NCBI GenBank assembly: GCA_016490735.1
Contig: JAEMWC010000764.1
Coordinates: forward strand, 365,800 to 429,799
Direction: 5' to 3'
Source of the DNA: Pachyseris speciosa
Taxonomy: Eukaryota > Cnidaria > Anthozoa > Scleractinia > Pachyseridae
DNA length: 64,000 nucleotides
Shown here: positions 1 through 10,097 of the stretch, piece by piece
Layout of the letters: each line of letters starts with the position of its first letter
Position numbering within the stretch: the first letter of the stretch is position 1
Notes under the pieces: generated by a model
Seen by the model: the letters and a program-made list of their open reading frames with translations, nothing else
What the model was told of the DNA's origin: nothing
Database searches by the model: none
Translations under genes and position numbers: made by a program

Positions 1-2500
1 TGGGGGCAAACGGCCATTTTAGGACGTAATGTGAAATTGTAATTTTGACCGTTTGCCCCGACAAAGGACTGGATCTACCCACAATTCACCAGGAACTGAT
101 CATTAGCAAAATGGTGTATTGGGAGCGAAATTCCAAGGTACGAAAATTCTTTTCTTTTTTCTTTCTTACTATACAAACACAAACAGCTTTCGTGATGAAG
201 CATCTCCACACGAGAAATAGCAATACAACTAGAAATATTTTTTCGATTTAAAATACTACTCTAATATCTAAAATAGTTACTCTTTCTAGGTCTTTTGATT
301 GATATGTTTATAGTCCAAATCCAGACTTTTCTTAATATAGCTGTCTCAATAAAACGTTATGGGATAAAACGACAAGGCTGAAAGGTAACCCGACCCGTGT
401 GTTCCGTTCACGCTTGTGCAATAAGCATCAGAACGAAAAACTGGATAAAGTATATCTATGTGTACTTTCTTTTACCGAGAGATGAGACAAATCACATTTT
501 GGAAAATTCGTTCATGCACCTTACAGCCTTGTCGCGCAAGCTTGAAACTTTACTCCACCGCCAAGCTGTACGCGGAGTTTTAATTCATCCACGAATGTTA
601 CTAAATCTTCGGCAACGCTCGGTAGTTTTCCGGGATTCAAATGCCAAATTGCTGTTGTTATTTTTGTGGCTCCATCTACACGGATACATTTTTACTGTTT
701 CTCCGGTCTTTGAGAGCAAAGATGTATCATGACCCCGCTAAAAACGTTATGTAAAAGCATTTTACAGCGGCTTTAGATACAGTTCTTATGTGGATGATCT
801 TTTTGGCGAAAATCTACAAGTTTGCACACCTAGAGTCTGTCCGTCCATCTCCAATGCCGCATCAATCCGCGTGTTGAAACATATTCACTGACTGAGTAGG
901 TTTCTGCGGTCAATTTCGATCGCCTATTGTTCACGTTGATACTTTGTAGGTGTGATGGCTGATAAAGAAATTTGAATTTGAACAAAACTGAATACAAAAG
1001 CATTTGTCTAGATGGAGCCCCACAAATAACAACAGAAGGCCTCCGCAAATGAGCAAAGATTTCCGCGGGAAAAATATTAACCGTAAAGTGTCTTCACCGT
1101 TGGCCTTTATAACACGACTTACCTTTTTCCCCTAAAGCTAGAGATAACGAAGAGGAAGAATTTTTGGTTTGCATGAACTGATTTGAATCAAAGTTTTCGT
1201 GTATTGCAACCAAACAAGCAGAGTGATTTGATTCTAGACCCTTGTTCTCGAGTCGATTCAGTGACAACAGCGTTTCTCTACAAAACGCTTAGAATGATTA
1301 CTTCAGCGAATATTTTTTTATTACTTCTTTTTTATAGTGTTCTCTTGGTCTCAAGTCGATAGCAAGAACTAAGGGCCAGTGAGACACGACATTTACAGAC
1401 TTTTTATCGCCGCGACAATCTTTCCTCGTTTTTGGAGGAAAGGTTTATAAATGTACAAAATGATAATTATTATCTTTTGATGAACCAAAACACTAACTAT
1501 TCAGATATTTTTAACGAGCATTTGCCGAGAATTAAAAATGCAAAAATGATAAATTCAAGTGCTACCAAGGAAAGTATGTAAACTTTAACCTACAAAACGC
1601 TTATAACGATCACTTCAGCGAATATTATTGATTGATTCCTTTTTTATAGGGTTCTTCTCGCAGCTAATTTTGCAGGCGCTAACGCTAAGCAATTGTTCGC
1701 TCGCATTTCAATGCGCTGATATATATCTTCTATAAATCTCTATTTTGCCCTTCTCTCCTGTGCATATAAGTATAGAAATCGATTTCAGTACTAAAATCTT
1801 TTCGACAAACGTTTGGAGCTGCATATTGCAGACTTCTTCGCAAAATATTAAATAGTTAATTTCTGTAAACGTCATTGCTTTTGATATTGAAGGCAAATAC
1901 AAAACTCGGTAACTATGTAAATGTTTTGGCCGAGACAATTGTATTTTTAGAATATTTCCCAACAGCCACACAAGTGCAAATTTACAACTTTGTGGCGGCG
2001 TAACTGTACGCTTGGCTAATAGTTTCACTTACATCCAAAAAGGTTTTGGAAACGTTTACACACAACATTGATGCAAAATAAACCCTGTACAGGGGGCTAC
2101 AATTTTAGCTTTTCAATTCTTTGTCCTACTGGAAGGTCTCTTGGGTTTGAAATTTGTGAATTGAGGAATTTCTTACATTGGACAGGTAGGAGGGTTTTGC
2201 CACAACCTTCGATCCTTTTAGGGTACATTTTCAACGGTCACCGATAAACCTGAGAAGCCCTCACCACGTGTTCCAGAGTCGAGTCACGGATCAATTTTTT
2301 TTTTTTTCATTTTTCGAAAGGTCCCCCTCCAAAATGGAATTTTAAATTTGAATTTAACTCCGAACGTTACAGGGCCAAAGAGTTGCCAGTCTTTCTTAGA
2401 CATAAAGGATTTGAAATTTTTGGCCAGTATCTTTAAATCTCAGTATAAGCACACGCCTCTACAAATTCTATTGCATGAGTTCGAGTGTTTAAAGTACCAT
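1..2500. other. Intergenic sequence, no gene recognised
   Basis: AT-rich sequence with only short, composition-driven ORFs on both strands and none with a recognisable domain. It holds a small hairpin near the left edge (separate entry) and a diverged direct repeat of about 70 bp at 1277-1345 and 1590-1655, both built around a 'tacaaaacgctta' start and a 'cttcagcgaatatt' core. A GT dinucleotide after a short open stretch near 137 could be read as a splice donor, but no matching exon could be found. Confidence 0.6.
3..59. repeat. Short hairpin with 11-bp arms
   Basis: GGGGCAAACGG at 3-13 is the exact reverse complement of CCGTTTGCCCC at 49-59, with a 35-base loop. It could be the two ends of a very small palindromic element or the edge of a larger one cut by the window start. 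Confidence 0.5.
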
Positions 2501-2510
2501 TTTCTATATT

Positions 2511-2539
2511 ATCATAATCATAATCATAATCATAATCAA
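2511..2539. repeat. ATAATC microsatellite
   Basis: About five copies of the hexamer ATAATC/ATCATA immediately before the left arm of the 2540-2718 palindrome. Confidence 0.8.
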
Positions 2540-2718
2540 GCAAATATTAACGTTAATAGTCGACGTTTCGGCGTCATCGTGACACCATTCTTAAGGCAAT
2601 GTGAATAAAAAATGCGAAGATTTGATTTCCATACAAATCTTAGCATTTTTTATTCACTTTACCTTGAGAATGGTGTTACGATGACGCCGAAACGTCGGCT
2701 ATTAACGTTAATATTTGC
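2540..2718. repeat. Near-perfect palindrome with GAAACGTCG motif
   Basis: The left arm (about 2540-2625) and right arm (about 2635-2718) are reverse complements along almost their whole length, with a loop of about 15 bases. Each arm ends outward in GCAAATATTAACGTTAATA and contains GATGACGCCGAAACG-type sequence. The motif GAAACGTCG also occurs at the 3' end of the Penelope-like element at 21430, so the palindrome may be two retroelement ends joined head to head. That origin is an inference; the palindrome itself is direct observation. Confidence 0.8.
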
Positions 2719-2749
2719 TTGCTTCTGTTTTAAGAAATCATTGTTGATC

Positions 2750-2772
2750 AATAATAATAATAATAATAATAA
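2750..2772. repeat. AAT microsatellite
   Basis: About seven uninterrupted AAT/ATA units shortly after the palindrome. Confidence 0.9.
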
Positions 2773-3563
2773 AGTATCTTTATGCAGGAGGTCGCCGTCA
2801 CCCGAAGGTGGTTTTCAGGCGAGTCCTGTCAAAGGTAGCGAAAATTAAAAAGAATAGTAAAGTAAAATAGAATTTTATAAAATTAGTACTAAAAGCTACA
2901 AGTCCCATAGTTCTTCGATAACTACATTAAACGATATAATGCGCTTTTAAAAATCCCACCCGACTGGTTATTCCTGATATATAAAGGAATCTCGTTCCAT
3001 TCCTTAAGTAAAAAATACGACGAACTGTCCAACGATCACTAATCAATTGCTTTTGATCCAGAGTTGCAATTTATGCTGAACCGCGATAATTGGTACTTAC
3101 TTTAAAAGGATAAAAGTCAAGCGCCTTAATACAAAATAAATGACAAGTATGGCAATGATTTCGATAATCAAACTTAACCCTGGAAGTTGAGTAAAGAGGA
3201 CTTCCGGTCTTGATACAAGTCTGCGCATTTTTTGTAAAGCTGAACAATTAGCCTATGAAGGCCCCTGCTTGCAACGCTTGCAACAGTGCTGGCAACAACA
3301 CCTAACATGAGGCCTTCCAAGGAGTAGAGGCGACAAGTGACATGGCTCCGAAAACAGATAAATAGATTAAGCTTAATGAATATACTTGAAGTTCAAACAA
3401 CTGGTATAAGAGGCCACGTTTGAATTTACCTATACTCAAAGCGATTTAACCACGAACTGACACGCATACAAACATGTTAGGGTTACGTAAAACAATCCCA
3501 GGTATCAGCCGCCGATCTACGCTCTAATTTTGTTTTTCTTTAGTTCTTCAAATCTCTGCCATG
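2773..3563. other. Non-coding stretch downstream of the zinc-finger gene
   Basis: No ORF of substance and no repeat of known type. The part nearest the gene is presumably its 3' untranslated and flanking sequence. Confidence 0.5.
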
Positions 3564-3569
3564 TTTAAT
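3564..3569 (-). promoter_or_regulatory. Candidate polyadenylation signal (ATTAAA)
   Basis: On the minus strand this is ATTAAA, the commonest variant of AATAAA, about 80 bases after the TAG stop of the zinc-finger gene. The spacing is plausible for a short 3' UTR, but a six-base match in AT-rich DNA is weak evidence. Confidence 0.3.
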
Positions 3570-3650
3570 TGCATGATTGTGTTCAGTTCTGACTTTAACT
3601 TTTGGGAAAAAAATAACTTTGAGAGCGGGCGAAACGACTTGTGGGTGCAG

Positions 3651-6351
3651 CTATTGTAAACTTAGAGACTGTTCGTCTTGGTGTACCTGCATATGAGATG
3701 CTAGATTGGAGAAGTAGCTGAAACTCTTAGAGCAGTACTGACACTGATGAGGCTTGAGACTTACAGTGGAATGAAGCCGCAGATGTCTATCCAAGGTACT
3801 CAACTGGGCGAAGCTCTTCTCGCAGAAATGACACTTGTAGGGCCTTTGACCAGTGTGGGAACGCAAATGATTGGTTAACGTCGACTGCTGAGCAAACGCT
3901 TTTCCACAGAACTTGCATGGATATGGCCGCTCTTTGGTATGAGAAAGTTCGTGTTTTCTGAGCGTGGAAGGCTGGGAGAAGGATTTACTACAGAAAGTGC
4001 AGACGTATGGCTTTTGTCCAGTGTGAGTTCTGAGATGGTTTGTTAGGGTCGTGCTTTGAGCAAACGTTTTTCGACAGTACATACAGACAAAAGGCTTATC
4101 ACCAGTGTGGGTACGTAGATGTGCCTTCAGGACTCCTGACTGAGCAAATCTTCGATTGCAAAACTTGCACTGGAAGGGCTTGTCGCCTGTATGCGTCCGG
4201 AGGTGATTTTGAAGCGTAGAGAAGTGGGCGAATTTCTTGCAGCAATACCGGCAAACAAATCTCCGCTCCTTCCTACTTGCATTCATGTAGTCAGTGAGCA
4301 TTTCTTCTGTGTGGAGAAAAGGGTTACGGATTTCTGAGAAGGTCACATTTTGCTCTTCAGTCAATCCTTCTGCGACGCTGTCGTTTGTAGAGTGATCGGC
4401 AAGGTCGGACTGACGTGGCCGGTTGCTTCTTTGCATCTCCTTTGATTCTTCACTGTCGTCAATAAAAGTGCTGGAAGCATTTGTGGTTTCATCGGGTAGT
4501 GACGATGGAGGCGATTTTGAATTCTTGCTAGAGGGTTTGTCTTTTGCTTGCATCATGTGGTAGCCCAGTTCATCTTCATAACGCTCCAAAGAACCATTCC
4601 ACGATCGCCATGACTCAGAGTTCATTTCATTTGGAAAAGTGGAAATGTCCTTCGTGGGCGTGTCCTGTTGTGAAGGACCTGGAAACTCAGACGTGCACCT
4701 TACATGTTCATTGTCATAACTTTCTTTCTCCAACGATTTAAAATGCTTTTCACGGGCTGATATCCAAGGGGGCCATGACAGGATTTTTGAGCTGCATCCC
4801 ACTCGAGTTCTGGGCTTAAGTTATCCAGATGCGTCTTTTCACATGAGATTTCAAAACTCTTTCTTGATGATTTAGACTGGAAACGCGAGCCCATTATGTG
4901 ATTTGTAGGGCGGTGAATACAGTCATTATCTCCAGACGTTGGAACATTATGAAGACGGTGCCTTGCCATGCACTGGTCATATCTTTCAGCGCTTCTTTTA
5001 CCTTCAGATGGGTTATGCCATGGTGGGGGATCCACTGAAGGAATTGCTCTTCTGAAAATACGGGACCTTCGTGAAGCGCTCTCGAAGTCGCATCTTCTAC
5101 TTGAGTCATATTGCGCGTGGACGGTATCCTGAACATCTTTGCGAGGCCGCATCTCTTTCGTCTTATTAGAAACTTCGATATCTTCAGCTATTTCACAGCA
5201 TACTTCTTTGGGCGCTGAATTATTCTTAAAACTGGATGAGTTCGCGTGATGATAGCATCGATTGTTTGAGCCCTCTTGCAGAAGATTTCTTTCGTATTGA
5301 ACTAGTTCATTATCTTGACCCCTTGTGTAAAATTGAACAAGACTGTCCGATTTCACTCTCTGGGCGCGAGGTTGCCGGTTTTTCCGCTTTTTACTTCCAA
5401 CAGCAACATCTTGCTCATAAACTTGAATTTGGAAAGGGCCATCTTCGCAGGCTGGGGTTTGGTACACGTCAGCATTTGCACAATGGTCGCGTGGATGGTC
5501 GTCTTGGATCATTTCTCTCGCACCAGCATATGACATGTTGGAATTCTTTTTCAATTCAGCAACCTCTAAAGGGCATGGAATATCGTGATAAAATTTTCCC
5601 ACTAGAATTCTTCGCTCCTCGTAATAGTCTTGAACTTTTACGGTAGGTCTTCTTATGTACGATGTTTCAGGCCAGTCACTCGAGATCACACGTCCAGACT
5701 CCCCATGTTTGTGCCCATCCGCTGCAGGAGGCCTTCTGTGGAAGCCGTTGGGGATGTGTATAAACTTCGAGTGTGAATCACGCTCTGGGGTATGTCGTGG
5801 TTCAGGACATCCCTTGTTATGAGATAAAGGACTCCGACTTGTCTGGGTACAATTTGTCTCGCAGCCATTTGCATGCGGGCAGGACGGAAAGCTAATATCA
5901 CAACAATTCACTGGAGGCATGAACTTTTCGTGCTGATGGCCTGGTGCTAACACCACGGTAGTATGGTTTTGACTGTCGTCTTCATCAATATCAACATCGG
6001 ATGCGTCGTTTATGACATATTTTGGTTGCATAAAGAAACTGTGGTTGTAGACGCTTGTATCACGTCTTGGACAGGGAAGAGATGACTCATACAAAACCTC
6101 TCCTGTATCTTGAATACCGCTCGCTGATTTGTGGCTCTTCAGAGTCGGTTGATGGTTAATGCAATTCTTGTGTCTTTCTAGAAACCGTGGATTTCCTTTG
6201 CTGATGACGTTATTCGTGCTGTTGGTGGTCATAGTATTGAAGTGAGAATCACCACTGAAGCCGGGTTGAGATAAACTGTAGCAATGTACAATTACTGGAG
6301 TGCATTCGTCCATTTCTCTCTCAGTCCCTCTACAACTCTGGTTTGGCCAAT
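3651..6351 (-). CDS. Zinc-finger gene, terminal coding exon with finger array
   Basis: Starts after acceptor TTTTTTCATACTTTTCAG (AG at 6353-6352) and ends at TAG (3653-3651). The first frame is open from 6351 to a stop at 4702-4700; the second is open from about 4820 through the fingers to the end. The switch fits one missing C in the CCCCC run at 4772-4768 (minus strand), joining ...AQKSCHGP to PWISAREKHFKS.... A splice at the nearby GTAAGG (about 4704) to TTTCCAG was tested: the intron would be 25 nt and would lead to the wrong frame, so it was rejected. Upstream of the fingers the sequence is acidic and Ser-rich (a stretch including DDSEESKE), as in many activation or interaction regions, but no domain can be named. 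Confidence 0.85.
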
Positions 6352-8443
6352 CTGAAAAGTATGAAAAAAGGTAATCATGGACTTACAAGCACGCGCCAGT
6401 CTTAATAAGTAGTCAATGATTTAATATTTTTCTGAATTTATTGTGCAACGTGGTAAAACATGCCAACATGGGTTGATACAGAACTTACGGTTTTCGTATT
6501 ACTTTTTAATTTGACGGTCAGACAATATCGAAATAGCCTTTACCATGTCCTTTACGATTTTTGTTTTAGCGAGCAAACTGAACAGGCAGAAACTGAAATA
6601 CCCTCATAAACACTTTTAACCTAGTTTATATCTTCTACCTCGTTTTCGTGCGCTAAAGAATTTCGTGGATGGAGCGGAACCGGAATGGGCATGGGGCTTC
6701 ACCAGAAGGACGCGAAACGCGATCTTCCGTCTTTCCGGGAACAGCACCACTAACCTTGCACAACACGCACGAAAAAAAAAACGAATGAATGACTGACGGT
6801 TCTACGATGTCCACCATAATAAACTGAATTCTGCGATTTTTTTGCTGTATAGATTGTTTAATGTTTATGGACCGCTTAAAACCCGTTAGAATCCGGATGC
6901 ATGGCCTATTTCAACATTTAGTTTGGGATGAGGCTCTACTCATCACCTGTCCATCAACAAATTGGTTGAACTGTGTATCACAAAGTTTATTCTACGTTCG
7001 GGATTTAATATCAAGTAGCAATAAACTTACGAGGAAGAGCGTTATTTTCTCCAGCAGCTTTCCTTCGACTCACGTTCCTTTCCTTAAAAGAGAAAGGACA
7101 AGTTTAATGATTCGTTATAACTCAGCTGAGATTCTTTAAGACTGCTTCATTTTTTTTCGTTTACTTGGATGGCTGTCATAAGGAACGATGGCCAGTAATT
7201 TCTCCAGATCAGATATTTCGAGTTTGAGCCTGGGAAACTTCGATAGAAAGACGATTCTTTTGTTAACTATACTACAGCAAATCCCCGGCCATATTTTGCA
7301 TATCCGCGCCTACTTCCCTGGCTTTCAAGGTTGTTGTTCTGTCTTTTTTTTAACGTTTTGTAATTTTCTCTTACCTCGCGGAATTTATCTTGCAACAATT
7401 TGTCTGAGGGAAAGGGCGCACCACAGCCATACCTCTTGTGCATGAGATGGGACGGTCCACTCTCTTTGTCTTGTTCGACGGAGGAAGAAGTCAGACGGGA
7501 TCTTTCGTCTGGATCGTGAACACTTCTCACTGCTCGGGCATGATATGCATCGCCAGTACCTTCCGTCACCGTACCTGGGTGTTCATGTGACAGGTTTTGC
7601 CTTGAGGGTGGTAGCCGACAGATCCGTGAGACATCCCCGTGATAACGCCAGTCGGTTGGGTGTAGGTATTCAAAATTACCGGAATCTTTGTTGGGTGGTT
7701 CTCTGGCTAATCGTACCGGTCTATTGTCTCCGATTTGCCTCCAAGGGTGTGTCAGAGGTAAGGCAGGATCGTTGGGATAAATATCTTCCCGAGAACTGTT
7801 GTCCCCACTTGAATGTTGTTGGTAGTCTGCCAGAACATGCTGGCAGCGGCTCTTTGGTGAGTGTAACTCTTTATTATTATGGTAAAAATTGCTGCTCTCG
7901 AAATTCACAGGATCGGCAGCGGACGGGGATGGGAAATAATACGCTTGTTTTGCCTGTTCTTGGAAGATCCTCTTCGTTACACGGTAAATTCATAACAGTT
8001 TGTGGCTCTCGATGTAGTCTTTTTTCACAGGTTTCCTTGTTAAAATGCCTTAGATCCCACTCTCCACTTGTTCCTCTGTTTGAGGCCCCCTCGTTGTGAG
8101 AAGGTTGAAAGCTCGTGCACCGTGAACAGTACGACCCACACACATCTGACGTGATACACGTCTTTGCTTCTTCTCGATGTGGCAGCGAATGACCCTTGGA
8201 ATGCATATTTGGTGCAAGAGGTTGTAACAGCTTCAAAAGAACTTCTCTACTCTGAAATACCTCAATCTCTCGAATTTTTTGTTTAGATACAGGTATGTGA
8301 TCTACATGCGACTGTTTGGCTGAGTCGGTGAGGCCACTGTCATTTGGCGAGTCATGGCTTGGGATATTTGGCATGCTTCGGTTGAGTCTCTGATCGTACA
8401 GTGGAGGACTAGAACCACCATTTTGAGAGATTGTTTTGTTCAT
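3651..8443 (-). CDS. C2H2 zinc-finger protein, seven C-terminal fingers (gene span)
   Basis: A probable sequence-specific DNA-binding nuclear protein of about 1,270 residues, coded by three exons separated by introns of 292 and 679 nt. About 1,070 N-terminal residues are polar, Ser/His/Asp/Arg-rich and predicted to be mostly disordered. The C-terminus holds seven tandem C2H2 fingers. A basic stretch KKRKNRQPRAQR (coded near 5356-5393) looks like a nuclear localisation signal. The start is the first ATG in its frame (8443); an in-frame TGA at 8500-8498 precedes it, so an earlier start would need another exon. Two one-base frame breaks (near 7948 and 4770) interrupt the long exons. Both lie in short homopolymers and the protein continues sensibly on each side, which favours assembly error over decay, though a damaged allele is possible. 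No PR/SET, BTB, KRAB or SCAN domain is visible, and I cannot assign an orthologue. Confidence 0.85.
3681..4259 (-). other. Seven-finger C2H2 array within the zinc-finger gene
   Basis: Seven C-x2-C-x12-H-x3-H units are intact. The linkers are TGDKP, TGDKP, TGQKP, TKERP, TGQRP and, before the last finger, a longer non-canonical STVSLKP. The helix sequences (position -1 to +6) are HFSTLQN, QSGVLKA, QSTTLTN, QPSTLRK, QQSTLTN, QLSTLDR and YFSNLAS. Five consecutive fingers have Gln at -1 and four of these also have Thr at +3, so the array should prefer an internally repetitive site; Gln at -1 commonly contacts adenine. Confidence 0.95.
7031..7082 (-). CDS. Zinc-finger gene, 52-nt microexon
   Basis: Bounded by a strong acceptor (pyrimidine tract then TCTCTTTTAAG, AG at 7084-7083) and a perfect donor GTAAGT (7030-7025). 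It reads ERNVSRRKAAGENNALP plus one base. It enters in phase 0, matching the end of exon 1, and leaves in phase 1; the leftover C joins AT at the start of exon 3 to make a His codon and opens exactly the long exon-3 frame. Skipping the exon would put exon 3 in a frame that stops after about 19 codons, so inclusion is needed for a full protein. Transcript evidence is not available here. Confidence 0.75.
7375..8443 (-). CDS. Zinc-finger gene, coding exon 1
   Basis: Runs from ATG at 8443 to an exon end CGCGAG at 7375, followed by donor GTAAGA (7374-7369); it ends in phase 0 after ...DKFRE. The encoded part is polar, with no recognised domain. The frame breaks once: the frame from 8443 reads to a stop at 7877, while another frame is open from above 7908 down through the donor. 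The junction is best placed at an AAAA run near 7947-7950 (TTTT on the plus strand). Dropping one A joins ...NEEDLPRTGK to QAYYFPSPSAADP..., which resembles the surrounding protein. The ORF continuing past the donor to 7267 is read-through into the intron and not coding. Confidence 0.75.
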
Positions 8444-8622
8444 TGCGCTTTCACTAACCCAGAAGATGATCTCATCGCAGTTTCCATGTCCTTGTTGTCA
8501 GCTAGAGCCTATAACGATGAAATGGTATCAATGAGAAAGCAAACAATTACACGTAATTTCTCTCACAAGCATCAGTATTGGCATTATGGTCTGCTGAAGG
8601 TGAATATATATCTCATCTCATT
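8444..8622 (-). other. Upstream flank of the zinc-finger gene
   Basis: The exon-1 frame stays open from 8443 up to a TGA at 8500-8498 without another ATG. AG dinucleotides after weak pyrimidine runs (for example TTCTGGGTTAG near 8454) could be acceptors for a 5' non-coding exon. No TATA box stands out. Confidence 0.35.
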
Positions 8623-9264
8623 GTTCAGCGCCAAGTGGCGCATAGGGCCTCTTACAAGTTTACTGTGATTAGCAGAGGCTCATATGAATATATAGATCCA
8701 TAAAACCGGCACAAGACAAATTTATGTACCAAGAAAGCGGGAATGAAAATCTAGGAAACTCTCGTCAAAGTTTGAAATTCAAAACTCTCTAGCATTCTTT
8801 GTCCTTCTTCAAGCATTTACTCTCTTTAAAATAGGACACCTGACAAGTAACTTAAGAGAGCTGTTTGAATCCCACATGTGGCCAAGAAAGAAATTGGTCG
8901 ATAGTATCCTAAGAAATTTTCTGTTAATCCAAACGTCTTAAAACGTTCAGCGCCAAGTGGCGCATAGGGCCTCTTACAAGTTTACTGTGATTAGCAGAGG
9001 CTCATATGAATATATAGATCCATAAAACCGGCACAAGACAAATTTAGTCCAAGAAAGCGGGAATGAAAATCTAGGAAACTCTCGTCAAAGTTTGAAATTC
9101 AAAACTCTCTAGCATTCTTTGTCCTTCTTCAAGCATTTACTCTCTTTAAAATAGGACACCTGACAAGTAACTTAAGAGAGCTGTTTGAATCCCACATGTG
9201 GCCAAGAAAGAAATTGGTCGATAGTATCCTAAGAAATTTTCTGTTAATCCAAACGTCTTAAAAC
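8623..9264. repeat. Tandem duplication, two copies of about 320 bp
   Basis: Copy 1 is 8623-8944 and copy 2 is 8945-9264. They are almost identical; the only obvious change is a 2-base difference near 'aaattta(tg)'. Both begin GTTCAGCGCCAAGTGGCG. The high identity indicates a recent event. The copies sit just upstream of the zinc-finger gene and may duplicate its promoter or a 5' exon; no coding sequence is seen in them. Confidence 0.95.
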
Positions 9265-9295
9265 GCCTGCCTTTTATCCTGACTGGCTATTTAGT

Positions 9296-9832
9296 CAAGA
9301 AGCTGGATCTTTCTCCGAAATCTTTGTTTTTTAATTGCTCGATGTATTTATTAATGCTAGGGTGCAGTGTTTGGAGAAAGTAGCATTTGAGGGTATGTGT
9401 ATTTGCGTGTGTGGTGGGAGTTGGGGAAGGGGGGTGATGCGATCAGTTTGTTCAGAGAAAACATGTGTTTACATTTACAAGTTTCTATTTTTCGTACTAG
9501 TTTCAGTCCTCTTGGCTTTTGGCCGAGCGTAATCTATCCAGTCAGCGAGCCCAACAATCCGGAAATTTTAGGCAAATGGTAAACAACACGTACCGTTCCT
9601 TCTGAACGAAAAGTCCTAACCGAAATCTCAGGATTTTTTATAAATGGTAAACAACCCTGCAGATACCCCAGTCGAAGCTGTATTATCCTCCCTCCCCCAC
9701 TCCTCCCATCACACACGCAAACACACACACCCTCAAACGCTAATTTCTCCCCACACTACACCCTTAAATTAATAAATACACCAAGCTGTATAAAAACAAA
9801 TCAGAGAATTCGGAGAAAAATCCAATTTCTTG
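9296..9832. mobile_element. Palindromic miniature transposon (MITE-like)
   Basis: Long imperfect terminal inverted repeats of about 140 bp: 9296 onward (CAAGAAGCTGGAT then TTTCTCCGAA) matches the reverse complement of the sequence ending at 9832 (CAAGAAATTGGAT then TTTCTCCGAA). Both arms contain a GTGTGTGTTTGCGTGTG-type run. The interior has two direct repeats starting AATGGTAAACAAC. No transposase and no clear target duplication were seen, so the superfamily is unknown. Confidence 0.8.
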
Positions 9833-9884
9833 TATTTTACTTTGTAGATTTCATGCGTATTATAATTATACCCACATTTGACCG

Positions 9885-10080
9885 TATGTTAGCTGTGTGT
9901 TACTCGTATGTATTCGAATGTTACCTGTGTGTTACTCGCATGTATTCGTATGTTACTTGTATGTTACTCGCATGTATTCGTATGTTATTTATATGCTACT
10001 CGTATGTATCTGTATGTACCCGTATGTCACTCGTATGTACTCGTATGTAATGGTATGTTACTCGTGTGTTACTCGTAGTA
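9885..10080. repeat. Minisatellite, TGTTACTCGTATGTATTCGTA-type
   Basis: Variable units of about 10-20 bp made of TGTTACTCG and TATGTATTCGTA blocks repeated through the interval. Short ORFs across it (rich in CYSYV-like residues) come from the repeat itself. Confidence 0.9.
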
Positions 10081-10097
10081 CTCTTGTGGTGTTTTAG

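Noticed and set aside
45..137. Possible exon ending at GTACGA near 137
   Set aside because: The donor is weak, no acceptor or partner exon could be matched in phase, and the stretch is short.
4678..4704. A 25-nt intron between GTAAGG and TTTCCAG joining the two zinc-finger frames
   Set aside because: Too short for a spliceosomal intron and it leads to the third frame, not the finger frame.
5236..5646. Plus-strand ORFs opposite the zinc-finger gene (for example 5236-5646, 7545-8099)
   Set aside because: Shadow frames of the minus-strand coding exons with no domains.
9853..10097. Cys/Tyr/Val-rich ORFs as membrane or secreted peptides
   Set aside because: Produced by the minisatellite; two overlapping frames give equally repetitive products.
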